A stretch of 64,000 nucleotides of DNA, taken from assembly GCF_000341285.1 (NCBI RefSeq), contig NW_005178474.1, positions 62,001 to 126,000 of the forward strand. The letters are read 5' to 3'. The notes beneath the pieces were generated by a model. That model saw only the letters and a list, made by a program, of their open reading frames with translations, did not search any database and was not told the DNA's origin. The DNA comes from Galdieria sulphuraria (lineage: Eukaryota; Rhodophyta; Bangiophyceae; Galdieriales; Galdieriaceae). This document shows, piece after piece, positions 1-10,319 of this stretch (position 1 is its first letter; the number at the start of each line of letters is the position of its first letter). A program made the translations under genes and the position numbers.

Positions 1-129
1 CTTAAGTCTCCTCTAAAAATTCCAATCCGAATCCGAAAGCATTTAAATTGGAAAAAGAAATGCGTCATAAGAAGCGATTGTTGCTCTCTCTCTCAACTCA
101 CAGCTTAAAAGACAAAGATAACTTCATTT

Positions 130-2337
130 TTATTTCTTCTTTTTCACTTTCCTATTATCTTTTTTCATTCTTCTATCGACATACTTTATTTTGGCTCCTT
201 TGGGAACTTTTCTATTCTTACTCACAATCATTTTACCACCTCCCGGACGCAAAACTGCATATGCTACTTGTCTCTTATTCTTCTTGTTTTTACGGACTCT
301 TTTAAGTATATTCTGAATAGACTTATCTTTTTCTTCTTTCGAAAGTTCCGTTTGCGACTGAACTCTTTCAATTTCTGCATCTAAACGACGCAACTTGCGA
401 GACTCTTTTCTCTTCTTTCTCCACAAAGCTTCTTGCTCTTTCTTATTAAGATATTGAGCATATCTTCCTTCCAACGCTGCCTTTATCTCTTCAACTCTTT
501 CTTCGGATGTTACTAAAGATGCTCGTCTATATTTCTTCTCTTCCTCCAAAAACCATTTTGGAGCATATTCGTCATCAAATACATGACGATTCCAAGCATC
601 GTCCATCAACTCCTGTCGAGATTTCTTCCTAATCATATTAGAAGCTAAAGCCAAAGCTCTTGCCTTGTCATCCATACTTAGTTCGTCTTCTTCCTCGTCA
701 CTCGATTCGGATGAGGAACTGGTTTCATCGTCTTCATGAACATCTTGTTTACTTTGCTTGTAAGAATTTTCCCTTTTATCCAGAGCATTCGATTGACCTT
801 CTTCACCTGTCAGCTCGTCCGTAAATAATGGATGTGAATACCATCGATTCGTGATATGTTCGGTATTTGAAGTATTTGCGTCTTTGACTACATTCACTGA
901 TTCTAGTGTTGAAGAATCCTTCCGTTTTTCTAAACGCTGTTGATGCCATTGATCGACTTCTTCATTCAAATAAGAGAGATAATCCTCTCCAGAATAGGAA
1001 ACGTATTTTTCTTTCTTATTATCTTTTTGAATCTCTTCTGTTTCATCATTATCCCTAACTTTCAAGTCTTCTTCTGCCAGATTCTCCAAAGAATGAGTCA
1101 AATTGGGCAAAGAGAACAAATTACTTTCAGTCATAGAGTCAGCAAGATTAGAAGAATAGAGTTCACCAGTTTCCAACATTCGCTTTTGACGTTTGCTTAA
1201 CTTCAACAAAGCCTTCTTCTGCTTACGAAGAGAATCCTTTTCTTGCTTGCTTATTTGCTTTTTTTCTATATCGAAATCTGAAGACACTGTAGAATCTTCA
1301 TCCCTAGGAAGATTTTCTTCTTCGTTGGACTCTTCCGGAGACTTTTTATTCTTGTCCAATTCCTTCAACACGGCTTTTCTCCAATGCAACAATCTTCGTT
1401 GGTCCTTGGGTCCTAATACCTGTAAATCTTTGCAATTCTCTAATACGTCTGCACTAGTAATAGCTAATGACTTTATATACTGAGCTTGCCCCTCTTCACC
1501 AAATTCTAAAACATGAGTGTTGTTCAGAATATGAATGGGCTGGGAACTTTTGATGAAATCCAAAACAGAACATTTACGAAAGAGATTTGTACCATTTTCT
1601 TCATCATATCCAAGTCTGTTTCGTTTTTTTTGATGAGGAAATATGAGTCGGTTGCTTTTCTTGGTCTTTGATTGTTCATCTTGTTCCTTAAAGACGGTTC
1701 GAGGATCCAACAGTTTTTGATCAATTTTTTTCATATCTTTGAACTTGGTACAAATGACATAAATTTCAGCCGACTCTGCTCTGGAAGCTTGTGGCTTTGT
1801 AGAAAACACTTTACCAAATAGTTGATTCATTACATACAAAAGTGAAGTGTATTCACTGGAACGAAACACTTTTGCAACGAAAGAGCCATTAGGACTAAGT
1901 AGCGAAACGGATAATCGGAGAGCAGCCAACGTCAACTCTGATTGTGTATAAGCGTCCTGTAACCACGCTGTTCCCATACTTGGCGAGCCATCACATAATA
2001 TCACATCCGGTCTAGTGCCCTCGAGTGCTTTTCTTATAGCACCAATACAGCTTTCTTTAGTAATATCATGTGTCAGACAAGTAGTTCCTGGTATAGGACG
2101 AATGGGAACGATATCAACTCCGACACAAACGCAAGCAATGGGAGTTTCTTTACGAGCAACCTGAAGCCAACCTCCTGGAGCTGCACACAAATCCACTACA
2201 GCTCGAGCTGAACCCAACAAGTCATATTTTCTATTCAGTTGTATAAGTTTAAATGCGGCTCTTGAACGATAGCCTTGTTCTTTTGCTAAATGATAATATT
2301 TATCTAATCGACGTTTTCCAACTTTACTTTTCGTCAT
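130..2337 (-). CDS. SPB1: SPB1/FTSJ3-type rRNA 2'-O-methyltransferase
   Basis: Single-exon gene for a 735-residue nucleolar rRNA methyltransferase; yeast Spb1 methylates the A-loop guanosine of the large-subunit rRNA and works in late 60S maturation. The N-terminal 200 residues are an FtsJ/RrmJ domain: the SAM site reads DLCAAPGGW (about residues 49-57) and the K-D-K-E catalytic tetrad fits K30 (RAAFK), D116 (CDGSP), K156 (FVAKVF) and E191 (SAEIY). The rest is acidic, then basic and coiled, ending in a lysine-rich Spb1-C tail, as in the family; it is somewhat shorter than the yeast protein (841). The ATG chosen is the first in frame and begins MTKSKVGK. A 38-bp tandem duplication lies directly upstream. 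Family call is secure; substrate is from homologues. Confidence 0.95.
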   Translation of the reverse strand: MTKSKVGKRRLDKYYHLAKEQGYRSRAAFKLIQLNRKYDLLGSARAVVDLCAAPGGWLQVARKETPIACVCVGVDIVPIRPIPGTTCLTHDITKESCIGAIRKALEGTRPDVILCDGSPSMGTAWLQDAYTQSELTLAALRLSVSLLSPNGSFVAKVFRSSEYTSLLYVMNQLFGKVFSTKPQASRAESAEIYVICTKFKDMKKIDQKLLDPRTVFKEQDEQSKTKKSNRLIFPHQKKRNRLGYDEENGTNLFRKCSVLDFIKSSQPIHILNNTHVLEFGEEGQAQYIKSLAITSADVLENCKDLQVLGPKDQRRLLHWRKAVLKELDKNKKSPEESNEEENLPRDEDSTVSSDFDIEKKQISKQEKDSLRKQKKALLKLSKRQKRMLETGELYSSNLADSMTESNLFSLPNLTHSLENLAEEDLKVRDNDETEEIQKDNKKEKYVSYSGEDYLSYLNEEVDQWHQQRLEKRKDSSTLESVNVVKDANTSNTEHITNRWYSHPLFTDELTGEEGQSNALDKRENSYKQSKQDVHEDDETSSSSESSDEEEDELSMDDKARALALASNMIRKKSRQELMDDAWNRHVFDDEYAPKWFLEEEKKYRRASLVTSEERVEEIKAALEGRYAQYLNKKEQEALWRKKRKESRKLRRLDAEIERVQSQTELSKEEKDKSIQNILKRVRKNKKNKRQVAYAVLRPGGGKMIVSKNRKVPKGAKIKYVDRRMKKDNRKVKKKK

Positions 2338-2342
2338 CCGAA

Positions 2343-2418
2343 ATCAAAACTATCATCGACGTTGTATGCAATTCACAAAAATCAAAACTATCATCGACGT
2401 TGTATGCAATTCACAAAA
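2343..2418. repeat. Perfect 38-bp tandem duplication
   Basis: Two identical 38-bp units, 2343-2380 and 2381-2418, begin ATCAAAACTATC and end ATTCACAAAA. They fill the space between the SPB1 start codon (2337) and the stop of the next minus-strand gene (2421). No coding potential. The perfect identity suggests a recent duplication or an assembly artefact; it doubles the SPB1 upstream region. Confidence 0.95.
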
Positions 2419-2420
2419 AT

Positions 2421-3065
2421 TTATAGTTTCAGTTCACTCACAAGTTGACCTTCTGGTGTAGCCCCAACACGAAAACCCAAAACAGTCCCAAATAACCGTA
2501 CTCTTTGATCTATTCCAAACGAACTTGATGTTTGCCACTGTGGACAAGCATTGGTCTTACGAATATCCACATTGCCGTATAAACGAGTGTCGTGAAATTG
2601 GCCTAAAGCTATTAAACGGTCTATTTGGAATCCATGAGAAGTGTGTCCTTCTGTGTTTGCCAGTGCTTTCCACTAGAAGAAAAAGAAGAAGAATTAATTT
2701 ATACAATCAATCTTGAACACCTAGGAACGACTTACCATAAGCGCACCCTTGGTTCTTTTCTCGCCACCACCCAAGTCAACTAGTTGGGTAGATAACGAAA
2801 TTTTACCCTTTGGTTGATATTCGAGTCTTGAAAGATGGGAAAGCTTCAACAACTTATAGCCTATAGAAACTTTACTTGGTAACTGGCAATCAAAAAACTT
2901 GGTAAAGAAGTCAGTATTCCAAGTTCTTCTTAAATAGAAACATAATGCGTGACTTTCGACATCTACAAAGTTTGCTAAACTCAGTTGATCATATAATATT
3001 CCTTCCAAAGGCAAACGTTGACGAGCAGTCTTATGTTGTTTGGAAGAAGAGTTGGTCATTGCCAT
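2421..3065 (-). CDS. Unrecognised two-exon protein, possible small beta-barrel
   Basis: Two exons (3065-2736 and 2672-2421) joined over a 63-nt GT-AG intron give about 193 residues from the start MAMTNSSS; an upstream ATG at 3104 would add 13 residues but abuts the stop of the next gene. I do not recognise the family. The protein has no clear membrane helix. Its second half consists of short alternating polar/hydrophobic stretches (for example YQPKGKISLSTQL, RLIALGQF, RVRLFGTVLGF, GQLVSELKL) that would suit beta strands, so a small organellar outer-membrane barrel is possible but unproven. The joined frame stays open across the intron, which supports a real gene. It lies head-to-tail between NCS6 and SPB1 on the same strand, with very short spacers. 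Confidence 0.6.
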
Positions 3066-3104
3066 GTCAATCAATCCAACAAAATCAATAGAAACCAAGT
3101 GCAA

Positions 3105-4205
3105 TTAGGAAATATTGCTTTCTGTTGAAGACTCTGAAACGGTTTGAGGAATTTCACTCTCAACTGTATTCTTCGACAAAATAGCCATTCCTGAACGCTT
3201 CACAGCTAATACTCCTTGACCTCTATCTAAACTGGTCCTCAATAGACAAGCTTTACAAATGTTCTGACTGGAAATACTTCCACAACGAATACATTGTTGA
3301 CCAACTCTCGTTTTGGAGTCTTCCAACGAAATACAGGATAATGAATATAAGATATCAGATATTGAATGAGGACGAATCCTTTCCAAACTCTTTAGATATT
3401 CCCTCGCATGACCTCGATAAGCAAAAGGTGCATAAATACATTCCGTTGCAAAATACTTTAGTTTCTTAAAGTAAGCATACATTACTATTTCCTTTTCATA
3501 TACTCTTTTCAAAGGCTTTACTCGACGAATCTTCTTCGAATCGCTATCGATACTCATGCGATAATTAGCGTTCTCTTCCATAACACTTCTCGAAAATCTT
3601 GCATGGTCTCCTCTCAAAAGGTTGAGCAATATTGTTTCCGCTATATCATCCGCATTATGTCCAGTTGCAAGAACATTAGCTTGAATCTTTTCGGTTCCTT
3701 TATCGAGAGCTTGTCTACGAAAAACACCACAAAAAGTGCAATTGCTCTTTCTTCCAATTTGGGAAACAACTTGATCCATAGTCCAATTATACAGTTCACT
3801 ATAGGATAGAGTATACAAAGGGAGATTGTAATCATCTCTATTTTGTTCAACCGTTCTCAGAGAGTCGTCTCTATAGCCTTGTATTCCTTCATCTATGGAA
3901 AGCAACCACAAGTCCCAATTGTAATAATACCTTTCATTCAGGAGCTTCAGGACATAAGCCAAAACAGTCGAATCTTATATTCCTTTAGTATATCAAAAGG
4001 TCCTTATTCTTCTCTATTTACCTTTACCACCAGAAGCACCTATGGCTATCCGTTCGCCAGGTTGCAACAAACACTCTTCAACAATAGTACGATGAACTGT
4101 ATCTTCAAAATATTCAAAAAAGCAACAACGACACAAGTATTTATCTTCTCTACCAACTAAAATATTTGCAAAAGACTTTCCACAATGACTACAAAGGCGT
4201 TTCAT
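3105..4205 (-). CDS. NCS6: Cytosolic tRNA 2-thiolation enzyme NCS6/CTU1
   Basis: Two exons (4205-4022, 3973-3105) with a 48-nt intron encode 350 residues, the usual CTU1 length. The intron splits the PP-loop: the first exon ends SGGK plus one base, and splicing restores SGGKDST, which confirms the junction. An N-terminal zinc motif (CSHC...CRCC) and a C-terminal one (CIRCG...CKAC) flank the ATP-pyrophosphatase core, with the central CTFCG cysteines and the ATGHNADD signature. With Ncs2/CTU2 the enzyme adds sulfur to the wobble uridine of tRNA-Lys, -Gln and -Glu using Urm1 as sulfur carrier. A Trm9-like gene for the companion mcm5 modification lies 7 kb away. Assignment is secure. Confidence 0.95.
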
Positions 4206-4276
4206 ATAAAACCAAGACGGCCACTAAAAAGAATTGGATTGTAGTTTTAGGAATTCATTGTTAAGATAGACTTGGA

Positions 4277-6110
4277 ATGCCAGCACCTTTTATTATACAT
4301 ACGAGTAATGGACATAAGATATATCATGTGAACAATAACACTTCACAAGAGAAGCCAGACTGGTTCAAAAATGCTTCTGAGAAAAAGCGTAAAAGAGAAC
4401 AAGTCCGACGAGGAGGAGTTGAAATTTTACAAGACTTTGAGTTTCCTACTTTTTGTTCTAAAGTAAAGCAATCTTTAGTAAGTGAAAAATATTTTTTCTA
4501 GAAATGGGTCGAATTTTGTTGAACTTTTATAGGATGGTAACTATATTGTTGCCATTGGTGGTTATCCTCCCCAAGTGAAGGTTTATGATGTTCATCAAGT
4601 CTCTCTAAAGTTCGAACGCCATCTGGATTATGATATGATAGACTTTCAAATTCTTGAGGAAGATTGGAAAAAGCTAGTTTTTCTTTGTACAGACAGAAGA
4701 TTAGAGTTTCATTCCCAAGTAAGTGTTTAGTTATTGCCGTGTACTTGGATGAATCGAAATCCTCTCAGTATGGCTCTTATTATCGTGCTCGTATACCTAG
4801 AAATGGAAGAGATTTGATGATTGACCGACATACGGCGGATTTACATATAGTAACGAGTGGCCCAGAAGTATATCGATTCAATTTAGACCGTGGACAGTTT
4901 ATGTCTCCGTGGGAGACTTCACTAAGTGAAGGTATTCAAGTATGTGGATTGAATCCAGTTTATTCTATGATGGCATACGGAGGAGAAGATGGTTGTTTGG
5001 AAATTTGGGATCCTCGTTGTCGAGAGAGAGCAGCGAAGTTGGATATCGCAACTTTTATTTCAGTTTCAGACGAATATGCAAACATTGGAATAAGTAGTCT
5101 TCGTTTTGATGAGATGGATGGGATATCTATGGCTATAGGTATGGCCTCAGGACATTGTCTCTTATTTGATATTCGTTCTTCCCAACCACTTGTTGTGAAG
5201 AATCAAGGATATGGATTGCCGGTGGAAGGAATCAAATTTCATTCCCAAACTCGCAATATTCTTTCACATGACAAGAAAAGTATAAAAATATGGCAACGTG
5301 GAAATGGTCACAATTTTGCTACAATGGAATTGAATACGGATATTCATCACACATGTCTGATTGGAGATAGTGGATTACTGTTTGCAGCTACAGAAGATAG
5401 ACCCATACATAGTTATTATATTCCTTCATTAGGAACTGCACCAAAGTGGTGTTCTTTCTTGGATAATCTTACGGAAGAATTGGAAGAAAAACAACAAAAT
5501 GTGGTTTATGAAAATTATCAATTTGTGACACGCAACGAGTTGGAGTCCATTGGTTTACAACAATTGATAGGAAGTGATCTTTTAAGGCCATATATGCACG
5601 GATTCTTTAATGATTCTGAAGACTCTATCGCAAGGCCAAATGATGATAGCTGATCCTCAGGAATATGAAGAATATCGAAAACAAAAATTGCCAAGAAAAA
5701 CTTGATGAAACATATAGTTCCAGTAGAATTGCCAAAAGACCTAAATATCCAAAAGTCAACAAGGAGACGTGGAAGCAACAACCTAATTCTTCTATTCTAC
5801 AAGATTCCCGATTTCAAGCTATGTTTGAGAATCCTGATTTTGAAATTCAACAAGATAATGAAAGATATCGACAGATACATTCATCAAAATCCCACAAAAC
5901 GACTAGGAAACCGAATCCTTTGCATTCTCCGAAAAATAACGATATTATTCATGGTAAGTATTTTATTATTCTTTCCAAAACTTATAAAGAACTGGATATG
6001 TTATAGATGCCAATGAGGATCATTTGGTTACCAAAAAGGAACAGCAATATACGAAAGAAGAACAAAGGTTACCATTATTGGCTCGATTAAGTAAAGGCCT
6101 TATTTCATAA
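4277..6110 (+). CDS. ENP2: ENP2/NOL10 ribosome-biogenesis WD protein with two apparent frame breaks
   Basis: Exons 4277-4477, 4533-4718, 4769-5953 and 6007-6110 are joined by 55-, 50- and 53-nt introns. The product (about 560 residues, shorter than yeast Enp2, 707) has an N-terminal beta-propeller with the family hallmarks RARIPRNGRDL, EIWDPRCRER, FLDNLTEELEE and YMHGFF, and a C-terminal NUC153 motif (RFQAMFENPDFEI). It belongs to the small-subunit processome. Between the YMHGFF motif and NUC153 the homologous reading passes through three frames: one until about 5615, a second (QMMIADPQEYEEYRKQKL) to about 5697, and a third onward; the second change coincides with an A5 run at 5696-5700. No GT donor lies there, so introns do not explain it. 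The stop overlaps the stop of the converging gene. Confidence 0.85.
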
Positions 6111-8144
6111 CATATCATTTGGAGATGATAGTGTCGAATATTTATAATGATGTATCCAAAAATGAATGTTGGAGAGCCAAGGAGATGTTGACAAGAGAGA
6201 ATTTTCATACCATTGGAAGAGACGAAAAGCTATACTCTTTTCTGTATCGTCTTCTTGGGACTGAGTACTTAAAAAGTAAGTCGTTTTGTTTGAACAACTC
6301 TTTGGAAGAATAAAACGAGGCCACATAAAAACTATCGTCCATGCAAGAATTGTCCTTTGAGATACACTCAATTGCTCTATTTGCAATAAACTAACGAGTC
6401 GTTCAATAAGAATCCATAAATGACGACTCGAAACTTCATTTTGCGACAAGGAGAAATGCAACAATAGTAACCAAGTTCTACCCACAACTGCCAAAAGGAC
6501 TAGAGAGGATTGCCACAAGGGAAAGAAATCTACACTCAGTCTTAACCATTTCCATATATGTTCTCCAATGACCTTTTCATAACATTCTTTTGGGGGTTGT
6601 TCAAAAACATAAATACTTAATAAATAACCAACCATAAGTTGTATCCAATCATTCACTTCATTCACATTGGATGAAAATATCAACTTGTTTTGTTGATATT
6701 TCCTTTCCAATGCTAATAGTAACCAATCTAGTCTATGAGGAGAGTGATATATGTTGAGAGGAGTTTGGGTATTATGATAACCTATTTTAGAAATGAATGA
6801 AAATGGTAACCATCGGAGAATAAATAAAACAGTTTCCGATAGTAACTCATCATGCCTTAAAGAATGGTTTCGATTCATTTCTTGAATCCAGTCTCCATTA
6901 CAAGTTTCTCTCATCCAAAGGAATAAACTTTCCATCTTATTTCTATACGAAGTGGTTGAATGAGGTGAAGAATACATGAAAAACAAGTCCAAATAAAGTG
7001 ATAAGATTGCTTCTGAATAATGTTGCAGCTTGTAGATTTGTACAACACTCATCAAAATGCCTTGAAACCTTTCCCACATTGTACAACGACGAGCCGAACA
7101 TTCCGAACAACCAAAGAATCTCAACAACATATATTGAATATAAAGTGGCGATAACCGATTCAAATAATTCGAGCTATTACTCGAAAATTGTTTTGTAATA
7201 TCCATTTTCGATAACAACACTTCCAACATGACTATGAAACTTCCAACCATTCTCCAACCATGGCTATTCAAATATACGCAATCCAACAAATACGAACACA
7301 CCGAGTCCACTAAATGTGAAATCGAGTTGCCTTGAAGTACATATTCAACACTTTCGACCAACACATTGATCAAATCCCATTCACAAATACTCCTTTGAAT
7401 ACTTTCATAAAGATGACTTTGAATATCTTGCATGTTCACTTCATTAGGCTTGGTACAAGGTTGAAAATTTTTCTTGCAAGTCTCAAATATAGTATTCAAG
7501 ACATGAAGAATATCCTCATCCTTACAAGTCGCTACTGACAACTTGTTATAATGAAGGACTGCCTGGTAACTACAACTTGACCAAAAGTAAAACTGCTCTA
7601 AATGACATTGACCCCAGTTATAAACAGCATTGTATGTTCTAGAAAGAGAATAATCCTGCGAAACAACTGGTTTTGTTGTTTCGCTTGTACCACAACTGTG
7701 TCTTTTATCAAGGAGTGAGGAGGATAAACCCACAAGAGAACTATTACTGTCATTGTCAAGTTGTTTGGTGTCCAATGAAGAACATTGCTGACTATTTATG
7801 TCCATCAATACGTCTAAAACATGTGACAATATACTAGATAACAATGTTACCATTTGTAGCTGACTTTCATCCGAAATATTAGTCAACACAGAACCATACA
7901 ACTGAAGGAAAGCTTCTGCTTCTTCAACAACTTGATACACCTCAAGTTGTGTCCCACTAGTAAAAGGCGCCATTTCATGAATACAAATAGATACTCGTAG
8001 TTTGTCAAGTTTTACTTTTAAAGTTTCTAGTTTCTCCAATATAGACTTTTTATGTATTGAGTGGTACAGTTCCATACTCATCCCATAATATTGGTTTGTG
8101 GCCATTCCGTTGCTTTGTTTGGTTCCTTCTGAGTGAACTGTCAT
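6105..8144 (-). CDS. Unrecognised 679-residue leucine-rich helical protein
   Basis: A single uninterrupted frame of 679 codons. I do not recognise a family. The sequence is mostly alpha-helical, rich in Leu, Ser, Trp and Tyr, with long amphipathic stretches reminiscent of HEAT/ARM-type solenoids, but no repeat consensus could be fixed. No signal peptide is obvious and no motif points to catalysis. The ATG chosen (MTVHSEG) is the first and lies 87 bp from the divergent ubiquilin start, so the two probably share a promoter. Its stop codon is interlocked with that of ENP2: the bases TCATAA carry TAA on the plus strand and TGA on the minus strand. Length and open frame make it a real gene; the function is unknown. 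Confidence 0.75.
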   Translation of the reverse strand: MTVHSEGTKQSNGMATNQYYGMSMELYHSIHKKSILEKLETLKVKLDKLRVSICIHEMAPFTSGTQLEVYQVVEEAEAFLQLYGSVLTNISDESQLQMVTLLSSILSHVLDVLMDINSQQCSSLDTKQLDNDSNSSLVGLSSSLLDKRHSCGTSETTKPVVSQDYSLSRTYNAVYNWGQCHLEQFYFWSSCSYQAVLHYNKLSVATCKDEDILHVLNTIFETCKKNFQPCTKPNEVNMQDIQSHLYESIQRSICEWDLINVLVESVEYVLQGNSISHLVDSVCSYLLDCVYLNSHGWRMVGSFIVMLEVLLSKMDITKQFSSNSSNYLNRLSPLYIQYMLLRFFGCSECSARRCTMWERFQGILMSVVQIYKLQHYSEAILSLYLDLFFMYSSPHSTTSYRNKMESLFLWMRETCNGDWIQEMNRNHSLRHDELLSETVLFILRWLPFSFISKIGYHNTQTPLNIYHSPHRLDWLLLALERKYQQNKLIFSSNVNEVNDWIQLMVGYLLSIYVFEQPPKECYEKVIGEHIWKWLRLSVDFFPLWQSSLVLLAVVGRTWLLLLHFSLSQNEVSSRHLWILIERLVSLLQIEQLSVSQRTILAWTIVFMWPRFILPKSCSNKTTYFLSTQSQEDDTEKSIAFRLFQWYENSLLSTSPWLSNIHFWIHHYKYSTLSSPNDML

Positions 8145-8231
8145 AAACTAAAAGTAAGTGTTAGACTTTGTTTGTGTGTTTCAGAAACTAAGAGAAGCTT
8201 TGGTTTCGTGAAGTTTGGTGGGGTTCTTCTT

Positions 8232-9855
8232 ATGAAAGTTAATATAAAGGCTTCGACTGGAGGGAAGTATACCATTTCTGTTGAAGACCTGAGCGAAACT
8301 GTGGGTTCCTTCAAAGGCCGTTTAGCAGAACTATGTGGAATTCCTGCAGAGAATCAGCGTCTTATTTTCAAGGGTCATATATTGAAGGATGTTCAGACTA
8401 TGAACGACTTGAAAGAGAAGCATGGCCTTGAAGATGGTCAGACAATGCATTTAGTTCGAGGAGCAGGTGCAAGTGGAGGACCCAACAACACAACCTCTTC
8501 AAATAGTGGAGTTCAACCAAACACAGCTTCTCATAACCAGTCCTTGGGATCTTCTTCAGGGAATTGGAATACTTTTAGTACTTCACAAACAACATCGGGT
8601 AGCAATGCACAACCTTTTAATATGTTTGGAGGCAATTCTACTCCAAGTGGAACTAATTCTTCAGGACTTCCGAATATGGAATCCTTTGGAAATATGGCCA
8701 ATGTACAACAGCAACTGATGCAAAATCCGGAACTTATGAGACAAGTTATGAACTCTCCTATGATGCAATCTCTTTTACAGAATCCAGAACTTATGCGCTC
8801 TATGATGATGAACAATCCTCAAATGAGACAACTTATGGAACAGAATCCAGAATTATCTCATGTCATGAATGATCCACAAGTACTGGTAAGTAACAATACA
8901 ATTACTTGGCTCTTTTTACGAAACGAGTTATTTTTAGAGACAAGCTATGGAAATGGCAAGTAATCCTTCTCTTATGGCTGAAATGATGAGAAATACAGAT
9001 AGAGCAATGGCCAATATTGAAATGATGCCTGGTGGATTTGATGCCTTGAGACGTATGTATTCCAATATTCAAGAGCCACTTTATCAGTCAGCCTCTGAGA
9101 TGACTGGAAATAATGAAAGTACAGACAATACATCCGAAGCAACTGCACCAACATCTCAAAGTAACCATTTTACAGCTTTGAATAACGACAACAACAATAA
9201 TCACAATAATGCTTCAACCAATTCTGGAGCAACTTTCAATCCTTTTGGAACGTCTTTTCCTGCTGTCGATCCGAATACGATGGCAACTCTTTTAGAGAAT
9301 CCTGGTGTGCAACAAATGTTACAAAATATGTTTTCAGACCCTTCAACCGTAGAATCAGTTCTAATGAGCAATCCTCAGCTTCGACAAATGGTGGAATCTA
9401 ATCCTCAGATGATGAATATGTTGAGAAATCCCGACTTTCTGAGGACTATGTCCAATCCTCAATTTCTGCGCACTATGTTTCAGTTACAACAAGCCTTTCA
9501 ATCGTCTACCAATCCAAATACGGCAACATTTCCTTCATCCACCAATAGTAATAACATGAGTAGTACGACTTCTACAAATACTTTCCAATCCAACCCTACT
9601 GTTAGTTCTACACCAGACATGAGTTCGTTATTTTCCTTTTTGGGCTCGTCATCCTTTGCCAATAATGCATCGTTTGTTGATCCAGCAATTGCGAATATGA
9701 ATGAAGAACAGTTGGAACAACACTTTCATAATCAGTTGGAACAGTTGAGAGAAATGGGCTTCTTAGATAAGCAAATGTGTTTGGAAGCACTCAAGTATAC
9801 CAATGGCAATGTTGCTGCAGCAGTAGAAAGATTATTGAATCAGTTTGGTGGCTAA
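8232..9855 (+). CDS. DSK2: Ubiquilin/DSK2 proteasome shuttle protein
   Basis: Two exons (8232-8885, 8938-9855) and a 52-nt intron give 523 residues. The N-terminal ubiquitin-like domain (residues 1 to about 75) starts MKVNIKASTGGKY; the middle carries four STI1-like methionine-rich blocks (NPELMRQVMNSPMM, NPQMRQLMEQNPEL and two later ones such as NPQLRQMVESNPQMM) separated by Ser/Thr/Asn/Gln-rich linkers; the C-terminus is a UBA domain (LREMGFLDKQMC...VERLLNQFGG). Such proteins carry ubiquitinated or aggregation-prone clients to the proteasome. An upstream in-frame ATG at 8133 adds 33 residues that are not UBL and overlaps the divergent gene, so the start at 8232 is preferred. Domain order and length match the family. 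Confidence 0.96.
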
Positions 9856-9968
9856 GATAAATGTTATGCTTTCAAAGCCCAAAAAATTGTGTTACTTTTC
9901 TTGAATAATTTGGGACGAACGATTGATGATTGATTGTTCAGTTCGCTTCGCCTATTAAAACATCTTAG

Positions 9969-10298
9969 ATGATTCAAATAAGAACTGTATTAAAAGTATT
10001 GGATAATTCAGGACCTAAAACAGCAAGATGTATAGGAATTCTTGGACCACCAAAGAAGTTTGCTTCTGTAGGTGATAAGATTGTAGTTGCTGCAGAGGGA
10101 AAAGTCTATCACGGTATCGTGGCTTGTTGTAAAGTAGAAAAGAAGAGAACAGACGGGTCTTTTGTAAGAATTGATCAGAATGGAGTTATTCTAGTGGATT
10201 CGAGTGGGAAGCCTGTGGGTAATCGAGTATTCGGTGTTTTGAGTGATAGAGTGAAGCAACCTGAGATACTCTCCTTGGGACGCGTCAAAACCATTTGA
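9969..10298 (+). CDS. Bacterial-type ribosomal protein uL14, probably mitochondrial
   Basis: A 109-residue intronless frame with the bacterial/organellar L14 pattern: MIQIRTVLKVLDNSG at the start, ARCIGILG, VGDKIVV, RTDGSFVRIDQNGVIL and GNRVFGVLSDRV. It is about a dozen residues shorter than bacterial L14 (about 122), through a shortened central loop. L14 sits at the subunit interface of the large ribosomal subunit. No N-terminal targeting extension is seen, but L14 often carries internal targeting information. Red algal plastid genomes normally encode their own rpl14, so a nuclear copy is more likely mitochondrial; this is inference. It converges on the tRNA methyltransferase gene with 21 bp between stops. 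Confidence 0.9.
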   Translation: MIQIRTVLKVLDNSGPKTARCIGILGPPKKFASVGDKIVVAAEGKVYHGIVACCKVEKKRTDGSFVRIDQNGVILVDSSGKPVGNRVFGVLSDRVKQPEILSLGRVKTI

Positions 10299-10319
10299 GC
10301 TTTTAGTTGAAAATAATAT

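Noticed and set aside
48-305. Plus-strand 85-codon frame at the window start
   Set aside because: It is antisense to the SPB1 3' end and has no family features.
9969-10298. Nuclear copy of plastid rpl14
   Set aside because: Red algal plastids normally keep rpl14, and there is no transit peptide; mitochondrial uL14 is more likely, though not proven.
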